Shown here piece after piece: positions 1-8,036 of a stretch of DNA of 64,000 nt. Origin of the DNA: Salvia splendens (Eukaryota > Streptophyta > Magnoliopsida > Lamiales > Lamiaceae); NCBI RefSeq assembly GCF_004379255.2, contig NC_056052.1, forward strand, positions 13,796,589-13,860,588. The letters are read 5' to 3'. A program made the translations under genes and the position numbers. Position 1 is the first letter of the stretch; each line of letters starts with the position of its first letter. The notes beneath the pieces were generated by a model. The model was not told the DNA's origin, made no database searches, and worked only from the letters and a program-made list of their open reading frames with translations.

Positions 1-114
1 TCGATAAAGTTCGAGTTCACACCACATATTTCCATTTGTCCTATCACTCGGAAAAGTGATATTGCAGTTGTCAAAAACTAAATTCGATATCATTTAATCT
101 AACATACTTCTTAG
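1..114. repeat. Left copy of a direct repeat of at least 114 bp flanking the EPRV cluster
   Basis: This stretch appears identical, read by eye, to 29022-29135. It stops exactly where viral sequence begins at 115. The right copy continues into other DNA at 29136, so the repeat is host sequence and not viral. The left boundary is cut by the window edge, so the true repeat may be longer. It lies in what looks like the leader of a Tekay-like retrotransposon read on the minus strand. Confidence 0.9.
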
Positions 115-437
115 TTTGAACATGAACATTATGATTATAACCTTGTTGTTAGAACACGTATTGGCCGTGGCCGTGTTGTGTAATAACGTATTGGTTAACA
201 TCATATTGTTTATGATAGAGTTATTATGAATTATTCTGTTATTGGAAGTCATTTGATTAAGAAAACACAGATGAAAACACATTTGAAAAGGAAAATACAG
301 ATTAAAACTTGTATGAAGATAAATTGCAGTATGAAGATATGAAATTGAAAACTCACTTTGGATTAAAACTTGAAAAGGGAGAAGAGCAATGAGTCTGAGA
401 TCAGAACTCGGTGTGCTTTTCTACATTCCAGACCTCT

Positions 438-445
438 TATTTATA
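438..445 (-). promoter_or_regulatory. TATA box of EPRV copy A
   Basis: On the minus strand this reads TATAAATA, about 256 bases past the end of ORF4, where caulimovirid pregenomic promoters lie. Three tandem GTGAATA heptamers lie upstream at 544-564. Because copy A ends at 115, transcription from here would leave the virus and enter the left flank. Confidence 0.6.
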
Positions 446-543
446 GCCAACAACCCTGGCTACATAGGAGTGCAGTATCTTACAAATACGTAAGCAGTGA
501 CGAAAATCACACTAATTTACATAGTACTATTACAAAAAGTCAC

Positions 544-564
544 TATTCACTATTCACTATTCAC
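544..564 (-). repeat. Three tandem GTGAATA heptamers upstream of the viral promoter, copy A
   Basis: TATTCAC is repeated three times on the plus strand, which is GTGAATA on the viral strand. The same array is present in B' (18736-18756) and C (26479-26499). It sits about 100 bases upstream of the TATA box. An enhancer role is only inferred. Confidence 0.7.
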
Positions 565-700
565 ACGATTTTACATAACTATAATAGAAAGTAGCCGTCA
601 TTCCTGACTTTTGAGAAGCTTTTGAAACATCTTTTGAAAGATAGCCGTAACTTTTGACATTTGAGAAGAGAGCCTTTGACGAGGGTGACCCATGACGCAA

Positions 701-919
701 TTATGCTGCCAATATGATATTGATAAGCCGAATTCTGTTTTTGCAACGTTTGATGTACTGACAACGTCTCCATTCTTCATCATCATAGTAGAAATCCATA
801 TGATGACTTCTTTTGAAGCGGTACTTATACATTTCTTCAAGACATCTTTCTTCATTAATAATTGCTGCCTGGAGCCATCTGAGCTCTGATCTAAAATCGA
901 ACCGTTGGAAGGGATGCAT
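701..919 (-). CDS. EPRV ORF4, small basic protein of unknown function (copy A)
   Basis: A 72-residue frame, the last of four packed ORFs, separated from the ORF3 stop by only 3 bases. The product is rich in Arg, Tyr and acidic residues and has no hydrophobic segment long enough for a membrane helix. The frame is kept unbroken in A, B' and C. I do not recognise a family. Its position just before the intergenic promoter region and the tight spacing suggest translation by coupled reinitiation, but this is not shown. It could also be a chance frame that has not yet decayed. Confidence 0.5.
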   Translation of the reverse strand: MHPFQRFDFRSELRWLQAAIINEERCLEEMYKYRFKRSHHMDFYYDDEEWRRCQYIKRCKNRIRLINIILAA

Positions 920-922
920 CTT

Positions 923-1168
923 TCAGGCTGCAGTCATAATGGAGATAATTTTGAGAGTTCTTTTCATCCTTTTGATCCTATTGACTCTATGAAAAATATC
1001 ATCAATGGTTTCTCTAATAAAAGGAAAATCCACTTCTTCAGGAGGGGCTTCGAGAACAATTTTTACTATTTCTGAGAGAGAGGTAACCATATCGGTATCA
1101 ATTTTGATATTGTCAACCAGAAACCTAGAATAGGCTTCAGTATTCTTTCTTCTAAAGTAACCTGTCAT
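923..1168 (-). CDS. EPRV ORF3, small helical protein of unknown function (copy A)
   Basis: An 81-residue frame whose ATG overlaps the ORF2 stop in a TGATG arrangement. The sequence alternates Ile/Leu/Val with charged residues and ends in a Lys/Arg-rich stretch, so it probably forms amphipathic helices. No motif is recognised. All three complete downstream copies in the window keep it open. Stop-start overlap is typical of the relay translation used by caulimovirids, so it is more likely a real gene than a shadow frame. Confidence 0.6.
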   Translation of the reverse strand: MTGYFRRKNTEAYSRFLVDNIKIDTDMVTSLSEIVKIVLEAPPEEVDFPFIRETIDDIFHRVNRIKRMKRTLKIISIMTAA

Positions 1169-2379
1169 CAGAAATCAAAGGGGTCTTGACCCCCAATAGG
1201 ATCAGAAGAGACCGATTCTTCAGACATGGACTTTGAAGAGACAGACTTTTGTGCCAAAAATTCAAAGAAATCCCTTTTGAGATGTTCTGGGAGATTATCC
1301 ATGAAACTTCCAGGTTTTGATTCTGTTTTGCTAAATTTTTCTGGTTTTTCTGCTTTGTCTTTCCCTTTTTGATCTCTTTGGAAAACCGCCTTCTCACCAG
1401 TGGTAAAGAATTTTTTGACAGCCGGTTCGGTTCCAATATGATTTTGAAACCTAGCCCACCATTTGATTCTGAAGACTCTTGTTAAAGAGTAAGGAGAAGG
1501 ATCCGGATAGATTTTTTCAAAGTTAAAATCCCAGGAAAAGATCCAAGGTACTTTGAACTCAGCATGGAACATGACAAATTTTTGAAAATTTTTGAGGGTA
1601 GAGTATTCCGCAAAGGCGTGAAAACCCTTTTGAACTTCAGTAGGAAGAATATGGATGGAAGATCCTATTTTCCTCCACCAATCAGAAAACCAGATTGGAA
1701 ATTGTTTCTCACAGTTATGGTGAAAGGCCATGAACCAGGAGTGGTTATAATATCTTAATAAGAAAGCTCTGAACCAAGCATTCTTATAGTCGATATAATT
1801 ATACCCCTGAGCTGGGTGATTGAAGGTTTTGAATTCACTAAGGCCACCAAAGGTGGTTGTAGTATGGACTTTTTTGATAATGCATTTTGAATACTCAATC
1901 TCTTTGGATCTGTTGTAATTATGAGTTATTTCCACTGAATCAGAATCAACAAGAATAAACTCATAATACTTTTGGTCCTTTAGGCAATCATCTGATTCCC
2001 AGAGTTGGGAAGGATTTGGAAAACGGTTTCTAATGAAATCAGTTTGAGAGAGTTTGGCTGGAAAATCAGTGAAAGGGGTCATCCCACCATCTTCATGCCA
2101 CTCTTTTGGAAAATATTTGAATTCTTCAGGAGCATTAGGGATTTGAATATTAGCGGCCTTTGGAATATTTGAGGTAAGGACAGTATTATAAGGGATTTCG
2201 GGAGTATTTTGAAGTGGGGAAAATCTATTTGAAATAATTTGATTTGAAAGGTGTCTTTGATTGGGTTTTTGAGGAGTGAGGGGAGCCGAGGATGAGACCA
2301 AGGCCTTTGAGGTTTTGTTTGAGGGGAAGATTTCATAATCTTTGACACTTTGTTTCTTGGACATCCTAGAGTCCGTCAT
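1168..2379 (-). CDS. EPRV ORF2, 403-aa protein of unknown function (copy A)
   Basis: This frame begins inside the end of ORF1 with a 14-base overlap and ends in a TGATG overlap with ORF3. The N-terminal third is rich in Ser, Pro and Asn. The middle (about residues 160-310) is aromatic-rich, with a Trp cluster near residue 227-235 and several WF/WW pairs. The tail is rich in Lys and Glu. I see no transmembrane segment or known catalytic motif. Viruses of the florendovirus type have a second ORF of unknown role after the polyprotein, and this may correspond to it. A translation transactivator role is possible by position but unsupported by any motif I can name. Confidence 0.75.
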   Translation of the reverse strand: MTDSRMSKKQSVKDYEIFPSNKTSKALVSSSAPLTPQKPNQRHLSNQIISNRFSPLQNTPEIPYNTVLTSNIPKAANIQIPNAPEEFKYFPKEWHEDGGMTPFTDFPAKLSQTDFIRNRFPNPSQLWESDDCLKDQKYYEFILVDSDSVEITHNYNRSKEIEYSKCIIKKVHTTTTFGGLSEFKTFNHPAQGYNYIDYKNAWFRAFLLRYYNHSWFMAFHHNCEKQFPIWFSDWWRKIGSSIHILPTEVQKGFHAFAEYSTLKNFQKFVMFHAEFKVPWIFSWDFNFEKIYPDPSPYSLTRVFRIKWWARFQNHIGTEPAVKKFFTTGEKAVFQRDQKGKDKAEKPEKFSKTESKPGSFMDNLPEHLKRDFFEFLAQKSVSSKSMSEESVSSDPIGGQDPFDF

Positions 2380-5300
2380 TGCGACCTTGTAAAAATTCTC
2401 TGGTTAGGAAATCAGGTAGAGAATTATTTTCTCCTTTTATGAACTCAATTTCAAAATCAAAGACAGATAAAATGGCTTGCCATCTGGCAAAGATTTGTTT
2501 TGAGACAATATTTTGAACATCTTTTGTGAGGACTTCTTTTGCAGATTTGCAATCAATTCTGATTAAAAATCTTTTGTTATAAAGGTCGTCTTGAAATTTT
2601 TGAATGCATAAAACAATGGACAAAATTTCTTTTTTAATAACAGAATAATTCATTTGGGCATTGTTCCAGATACCAGAATGGTATCTTACTAGTTGCTCTT
2701 TTGAATCCAGCTTTTGTTTTAATATCCCCCCATAGCCTATGTTTGAAGCATCTGTTTCAATAATCATGAAGGCTTTTGGATTAGGAATACCTAAACAAGG
2801 TAGAGTTTTGACCTGCTGTTTTATGATTTTAACCACATTGGTATGTTCTTCTGTCCAATTTGAAGGATTTTTCCTAAGTCTTTGATAGAGAGGTTTACAA
2901 GTCTCTCTGAGGTTGGGAAAGAAATCTGAGATGTAATTTAAACATCCTAAAAATCTTTGTAATTGATTCTTTTCTTTTATCTCATCAGGAAATTTGTCTG
3001 TAAAGGATATGGATCTACTGATGGGTCTAAAAGCTCCCTTTCCAATCTCATGACCTAAGAATCTTATATTAGTTTGGAAAAGTTTCATTTTTGGAGTAGA
3101 AATAACTAATCCATTTCTCTCAATGGTTCTTAAGAAGATTCCTAAATGTTTTATATGTTGATCAAGATCTTGGGAAAAGATCAAAACATCATCTATGTAG
3201 ACAATGCTAAATTGACTATGAGGGTTTAATATATCATTCATAATTTTTTGAAATTCCGAAGGAGCATTTTTGAGACCGAAAGGCATTACATTCCATTCGT
3301 AATGTCCAAAGGGAACTGTGAAGGCTGTTTTATACCTATCCTTCTCAGCGATTTGAATTTGCCAAAATCCAGATTTAAGATCGAATTTGGAAAATATTTT
3401 TGCATTATAAAGCCTGTTTATCAGATCTCTTTTATTAGGAATTGGATGCCTAATCCATTGTAAAACATAATTGAGAGGCTTATAATTAATAACAAGTCGG
3501 GGAGTTCCCCTTTCTAATTCTGCTTGTTTCATGACGTAGAAAGCAGAACAGCTCCAGGGAGAATTTGAGGGTCTAATAAGCTTTTTATTAAGTAAGTCTT
3601 TAACTTCTTTTTTACACACTTCAAGAAGTTCTTGATTCATTTGAATGGGTCTTGACTTCGTAGGAATTTTACTTTCGTGGAAATCTTCCTCATAAGGTAA
3701 ATTAATCACATGATGCTTTCTTTCCCAGAAAGCATTGGGGACTTCATTACAAACCCTTTTGATAAAACTATTTTCTATTTCTTTGATTTTTGAAACAAAT
3801 CTAGGATTTTTGAGTTGTTCTTCAATTTTTTGGAAAGGAATTTCTTCTTTAAGATAACTTATTTGTTTTTGTTTTTGGGTTATCTTATTGATTTGTTTAA
3901 AGATAGAACTTCTTTGAAGGTTAAGGATTTCTTGTTTCAAAATGGGGGAGATGAAATTAAATTTTAATTCTCTTCCTTGGATATTGGTAGTAATGCCACT
4001 ATCATCGACACTAAAAGGATAGATTTGAGTTAAGAAAGGTGTTCCCAGAATCATATTGTAGGTGATATCTTCAACAATTGTAAAAATATTCCGGAAACAA
4101 TAACCATTATTGCAGATATGAGCTTTGGAGAGTTTGTATCTGATTCTTAAAGGGTTATTATTGGCTGTGTAAAGTTTCTCTTTTGTTTTGTCACAATATT
4201 TAGTAGGAACAACTCCTTCTCTAATAATGTTCTGGTCAGCACCCGAATCAACTAACGCCATTATGTTGGTTTTGAAGTTACCGATAACCAGAGTTACATT
4301 AACATGCCATTTTTGATAATTCATTTCTTGGATGACTTTTATGGAATTATTTTCTGAATTCTGTTCCGGATTTTCCCAGTTGTTAACTTCTGTATTTCTT
4401 TCCATGATAGAAAGTCTTGTTTCTAATTCAAAATCCTTTTCTTTAAGTCTATAAAATTCTTCATTAATTTGTTTTTTAAGATTATTAATTTCACTCTGAA
4501 GGTCTTTTGTAGTTATTTGTTTTGATATACTTTGATAAGGATATTTATCCCATAGTTTGTTTAGGCTGAAATCTTCTTTTATATTAACCTTTTTAGAAGT
4601 AGATGGCTCTTCAAGAATTAAGTCTTTTAACTTGTTAAGATAATCATCCCTAGTTTCAGTGTCAGGGATTTGGTGAAGGAGATCAAGAATAACTTCCTTC
4701 TTTTCTTTGGAAATGGTATTGATGCAAATTTTGCAAATATCTTTTTCATTTTCATTACTACTATGGTAATTACTGCTTCCAGAGGTGTTTTGAATTTCTT
4801 CAATTTCTGACTCACTTTCAGAATTGGAGGAACTATTTTCTTCTCTTAGAAGGTTATTAATCTGTTTACTTAGTAGCCTAATGTTTTTATTTCTTTTCTT
4901 CCAACATCGTTCTTCGGTGTGACCCATTTTTTTGTAATATTCACATTTTATCTTATCCCCATCCTTTTCTTTAGTTGGTTTGAATTTTCTTTTTGGTCTT
5001 GTAAACTTACTTCGTGACGTTCTATAATCATGCTTTTGAGTATCTTTCTTGAATTTTCTGATCTTTCTTTTGTTTTTAGACGAAGGAGCCTCAATTTTTT
5101 CTATTCCAAACATTTCGCAGAAACACCCTAATTCGTTTTTGGCATTTTGTTTGTCCTTCCTATATTTGTTTTGTATTTTTATTTCCATACAAAGGGCTAA
5201 TCCTTCTTTTTTGATAAAAGCAAATAATTGACCAAAAGTTATATTTTCAAAAGGGATATTTTCAGAATCAATATCATCTTTAAGTTTTTGTATTATTCTT

Positions 5301-7693
5301 TCACTAAATAATTTGGGTAATCCTGCTATGAATCTTTCTTTCCAAAAGGCTTGATTACAATCATTTCTTTTGAGGACATGAGTTATGAAGACATCTTTAT
5401 ACCATCTGTAGTCGGATAAGGAAGGGCATCTTAGGTTATTTAAAACCATAGAGGAGCTATTATATTCTTCCCTAGGGTTTCCGACAAAATACATAGAGAT
5501 GGTAATAATAAGGAAATCACAAGCATCGCTTGTTTCATGTATTTCACCATCTTGATCTTCGGTATTAACGATATGATTAAGAATTTCTTCCTTGCTTTCT
5601 AGGCTTAACGCATTATCCCACCAATTTTTAAGTTGGCCCGTAAAACCATTAACAAGGAGGACACAAGCTTCTTTTTCAGAAATACCAGCATATCTAAATG
5701 CCATTTTTGCCATTCTCATTTCTTGTAAAGTATTGAGAATTTCATATTCAGGTTTTCCATCAATATTCCATTCAGTAATTGAGGTTCCATCATAACTGGA
5801 CCTATGAAATTGACCTCTTTCTTCAAACAGCAGATCTGCTGGCGAAGGCCTACTATAATAAGGTTTATTACTGTTAAATTTTTTCCCTTTGAAAATTTTG
5901 TTTATTTTAAGAGGGGAGTTACTAGACTCTTTGAAAACATCTTCTAGTTTTTCAACAAAATTATCTTCTTCTTCAGAGGAAGAGTGACTTGACTGTTCAG
6001 TACTAGACCCGTGGAAATGTTGAATAACATTCGTAGTTGACTTGCTTGGACCAGCAAGATTTCCAGAGATTTTGTTAAGAATTTCCTCTGTTTTTGAATT
6101 GAAGGAAATATTCTTATTTTTCAAACTATCATTGCTTTTGAAAAAAGGTTTGGAAGTATCATTGAGGATGCTTTGTTTATTAACAGTAAATAACTTTGAT
6201 GAAATAGTATCTAGTTGTTCAGCAATGGTACCAAGGATTTGGTTTGAAAAATTACTTTGTTGGATAATTTTTCGGAACTCTCTGTTTTCCTCAGGGTCAG
6301 TAACATTAGTTCGTTTGAAAGGGTCAGCAATAATCTCTCCTTTAGCAGTTTGAATTTTCAGAGCTTGAAGAGGGGGATGGACAGCTGAAATAACTATATC
6401 TTTTTCAGAAGAATACCATCTTTTCATAAGGCTTGAACCAACTTCTATGGCGGGTTTTTTGAAACAATTATACCATCCTTCCGAGGATAGATGAATTGCT
6501 ATGAAATCATAAAAAAGGAAATTTGACTTGATCTTTTTCATTTCTCTCATCCATTTCTCTTTTATTTCGCTCTTAATTTTATCATTTAATTCATTGAACC
6601 ATCTTTCTTTTTCTTTGTAGATGGGATTGCTTAATTCTTTCTTAAGATAATCCATGTCAGGTTCAAATTCTTTGTTAGTAATTATGACCATGGTACTTCT
6701 GGTAGGAGAGTAAGAGTCATCCATGTTTTGTTCCGTAGGGGAATTTGGCCGAGGTATGGGAGTTTTGAAAGTCCAATTTCTTTCAGATGTGCTAGGCATG
6801 TCAGAACAGGAGGCTCTACTACTTTCGTAGTTGAAACTCCTATTGTTTCTAAAGGTTGAGAAAGAATTTGTTCTATCAAATTTGACAGTTATAGTGCCAT
6901 TTGGTTCTTCAATGATCTGAGAAGGTTCCGTTCTTTCTAAGTTTCTAGGAGCCTGAGGCTCCATTATAGTAAACTGGCTTGGGATAGTAATTTCATCCCA
7001 TTTTAATCTTTTAGGAGTATAGGTTGAGGATTGCTCAGCATCAACCTGAAGAAGGATAGTTTCTCCTTTTGAAAAGGGATTCTTGCTGAATTTGGGATTC
7101 AGATTGGACGTCATTAGTCTAAGATAGACCCTAAACATGACAGCAAAGTTTTTACATACATGAAACTTATCCCCTTGGATTTGAACATCAAGGATGAGAG
7201 ATTCAAGGATCATGGGGTCAGTGAGATCGACAGAGAAATTTGGACAGCAGTTGAAGTAGATGGGACCATTACATATGTTTGTTTGAACCATGGCTAAAAT
7301 AGAAGTTTTGTAATCTTTGAGTCTTTTATCTCTTAGAACAAGCAAAATAGGGGCATCAACTCCTATGTGGACTAAGGGTTTGACAGCAATTTGGGCAAGA
7401 CCAAAATGTGCATATCTATATTTCTGTTCCCTATATTTTTTTAGGGATTCTCCATTAAGAAGAGGAAAGCTTTCCGATTTTTGCAATATGCTTCTAGTTT
7501 CTTCATGAGTTCTTATAGAAAAGGCAGTTTTGAAATCAATAAGTCCTATATCATAGTAGTTTTCTATTTTTTCATTAGGGATGCTCCAATTAGAATAATC
7601 TATAGGGGCATGAGCTTCCCTACTTGGAACAATGCTTTTATCCATTTTATTTTTGGTTTTGGGTACTAAAAGACTTCTAAATTTACTGGCCAT
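2366..7693 (-). CDS. EPRV ORF1 polyprotein: movement protein, coat, protease, RT, RNase H (copy A, open)
   Basis: The 1775-residue frame starts at the ATG at 7693; an upstream in-frame GTG codon is not preferred. Residues about 35-240 look like a 30K-type movement protein, followed by the coat region with Ser/acidic stretches. The zinc knuckle near residue 917-930 has its second Cys replaced by Tyr (codon 4934-4936). The retropepsin motif DSGA is near 1149, the RT motif YIDD at 1499-1502, and RNase H starts near 1646 with an Asp in ETDAS. There are no stops or frameshifts. The order matches Caulimoviridae polyproteins cut by the viral aspartic protease. The knuckle change probably impairs RNA packaging, so an open frame does not prove function. 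Confidence 0.93.
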   Translation of the reverse strand: MASKFRSLLVPKTKNKMDKSIVPSREAHAPIDYSNWSIPNEKIENYYDIGLIDFKTAFSIRTHEETRSILQKSESFPLLNGESLKKYREQKYRYAHFGLAQIAVKPLVHIGVDAPILLVLRDKRLKDYKTSILAMVQTNICNGPIYFNCCPNFSVDLTDPMILESLILDVQIQGDKFHVCKNFAVMFRVYLRLMTSNLNPKFSKNPFSKGETILLQVDAEQSSTYTPKRLKWDEITIPSQFTIMEPQAPRNLERTEPSQIIEEPNGTITVKFDRTNSFSTFRNNRSFNYESSRASCSDMPSTSERNWTFKTPIPRPNSPTEQNMDDSYSPTRSTMVIITNKEFEPDMDYLKKELSNPIYKEKERWFNELNDKIKSEIKEKWMREMKKIKSNFLFYDFIAIHLSSEGWYNCFKKPAIEVGSSLMKRWYSSEKDIVISAVHPPLQALKIQTAKGEIIADPFKRTNVTDPEENREFRKIIQQSNFSNQILGTIAEQLDTISSKLFTVNKQSILNDTSKPFFKSNDSLKNKNISFNSKTEEILNKISGNLAGPSKSTTNVIQHFHGSSTEQSSHSSSEEEDNFVEKLEDVFKESSNSPLKINKIFKGKKFNSNKPYYSRPSPADLLFEERGQFHRSSYDGTSITEWNIDGKPEYEILNTLQEMRMAKMAFRYAGISEKEACVLLVNGFTGQLKNWWDNALSLESKEEILNHIVNTEDQDGEIHETSDACDFLIITISMYFVGNPREEYNSSSMVLNNLRCPSLSDYRWYKDVFITHVLKRNDCNQAFWKERFIAGLPKLFSERIIQKLKDDIDSENIPFENITFGQLFAFIKKEGLALCMEIKIQNKYRKDKQNAKNELGCFCEMFGIEKIEAPSSKNKRKIRKFKKDTQKHDYRTSRSKFTRPKRKFKPTKEKDGDKIKCEYYKKMGHTEERCWKKRNKNIRLLSKQINNLLREENSSSNSESESEIEEIQNTSGSSNYHSSNENEKDICKICINTISKEKKEVILDLLHQIPDTETRDDYLNKLKDLILEEPSTSKKVNIKEDFSLNKLWDKYPYQSISKQITTKDLQSEINNLKKQINEEFYRLKEKDFELETRLSIMERNTEVNNWENPEQNSENNSIKVIQEMNYQKWHVNVTLVIGNFKTNIMALVDSGADQNIIREGVVPTKYCDKTKEKLYTANNNPLRIRYKLSKAHICNNGYCFRNIFTIVEDITYNMILGTPFLTQIYPFSVDDSGITTNIQGRELKFNFISPILKQEILNLQRSSIFKQINKITQKQKQISYLKEEIPFQKIEEQLKNPRFVSKIKEIENSFIKRVCNEVPNAFWERKHHVINLPYEEDFHESKIPTKSRPIQMNQELLEVCKKEVKDLLNKKLIRPSNSPWSCSAFYVMKQAELERGTPRLVINYKPLNYVLQWIRHPIPNKRDLINRLYNAKIFSKFDLKSGFWQIQIAEKDRYKTAFTVPFGHYEWNVMPFGLKNAPSEFQKIMNDILNPHSQFSIVYIDDVLIFSQDLDQHIKHLGIFLRTIERNGLVISTPKMKLFQTNIRFLGHEIGKGAFRPISRSISFTDKFPDEIKEKNQLQRFLGCLNYISDFFPNLRETCKPLYQRLRKNPSNWTEEHTNVVKIIKQQVKTLPCLGIPNPKAFMIIETDASNIGYGGILKQKLDSKEQLVRYHSGIWNNAQMNYSVIKKEILSIVLCIQKFQDDLYNKRFLIRIDCKSAKEVLTKDVQNIVSKQIFARWQAILSVFDFEIEFIKGENNSLPDFLTREFLQGRNDGL

Positions 7694-7937
7694 AGTCGAA
7701 AGGAGGGATAGATTAAGATTAGGAGATGGTTTAGATCTAAGAAACTGGTCGCAGGGGAACACTATGCGTGGAACACCTAAACTTAAGGCTTACCAACCGT
7801 CTTACAAGTTTGCCAAACCTGAATTCCAACGTTTCTTTGACTAAGGTTATTCCTAAGGATAATCTGATCATCTCAATTTCGCGTATTAAGACAGTTGAAT
7901 TTATAGGTCTAATAACATCCATTACCGCCATTAAAAT
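7694..7937 (-). other. Leader of EPRV copy A between primer site and ORF1
   Basis: This is about 244 bases of non-coding viral leader on the minus strand. The same segment is lost in large part from copy C (139 bases deleted) and is present in copy B. No gene is seen in it. Confidence 0.7.
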
Positions 7938-7950
7938 GGCTCTGATACCA
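7938..7950 (-). promoter_or_regulatory. tRNA-Met primer-binding site of EPRV copy A
   Basis: The minus strand reads TGGTATCAGAGCC, the complement of the 3' end of plant initiator tRNA-Met, which primes minus-strand DNA synthesis in Caulimoviridae and many LTR retrotransposons. It lies 26 bases inside the terminal redundancy of copy A. It is not a tRNA gene. Confidence 0.93.
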
Positions 7951-7975
7951 TCTTGTCCCAGATTTATTTTGAAGT

Positions 7976-8036
7976 TTAGTTTGAACATGAACAATATGAT
8001 GTTAACCAATACGTTATTACACAACACGGCCACGGC
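7976..8036. other. Head-to-head junction between EPRV copies A and B
   Basis: Minus-strand viral sequence of copy A ends at 7992, and plus-strand viral leader of copy B begins at 7993. AAC (7990-7992) is shared by both sides. At 8036/8037 copy B skips about 110 bases of leader that include the primer-binding site. The two copies therefore diverge from a centre with almost no spacer. Confidence 0.88.

Larger units (their letters stand above)
115..7992 (-). mobile_element. Endogenous pararetrovirus copy A, full-length, minus strand
   Basis: This is one whole genome unit of a Caulimoviridae-type virus integrated in reverse. In viral order it has a tRNA-Met primer site, leader, ORF1 polyprotein, ORF2, ORF3, ORF4 and a TATA-box promoter region. 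The same 17 bp occur at both ends (111-127 and 7976-7992), so the unit is terminally redundant. The 4 bp TTAG at the left edge are also shared with the host repeat, which suggests joining at microhomology. No stop or frameshift interrupts any of the four frames. A large single polyprotein followed by a second ORF resembles the florendovirus/petuvirus side of the family; the genus is an inference. Confidence 0.92.
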
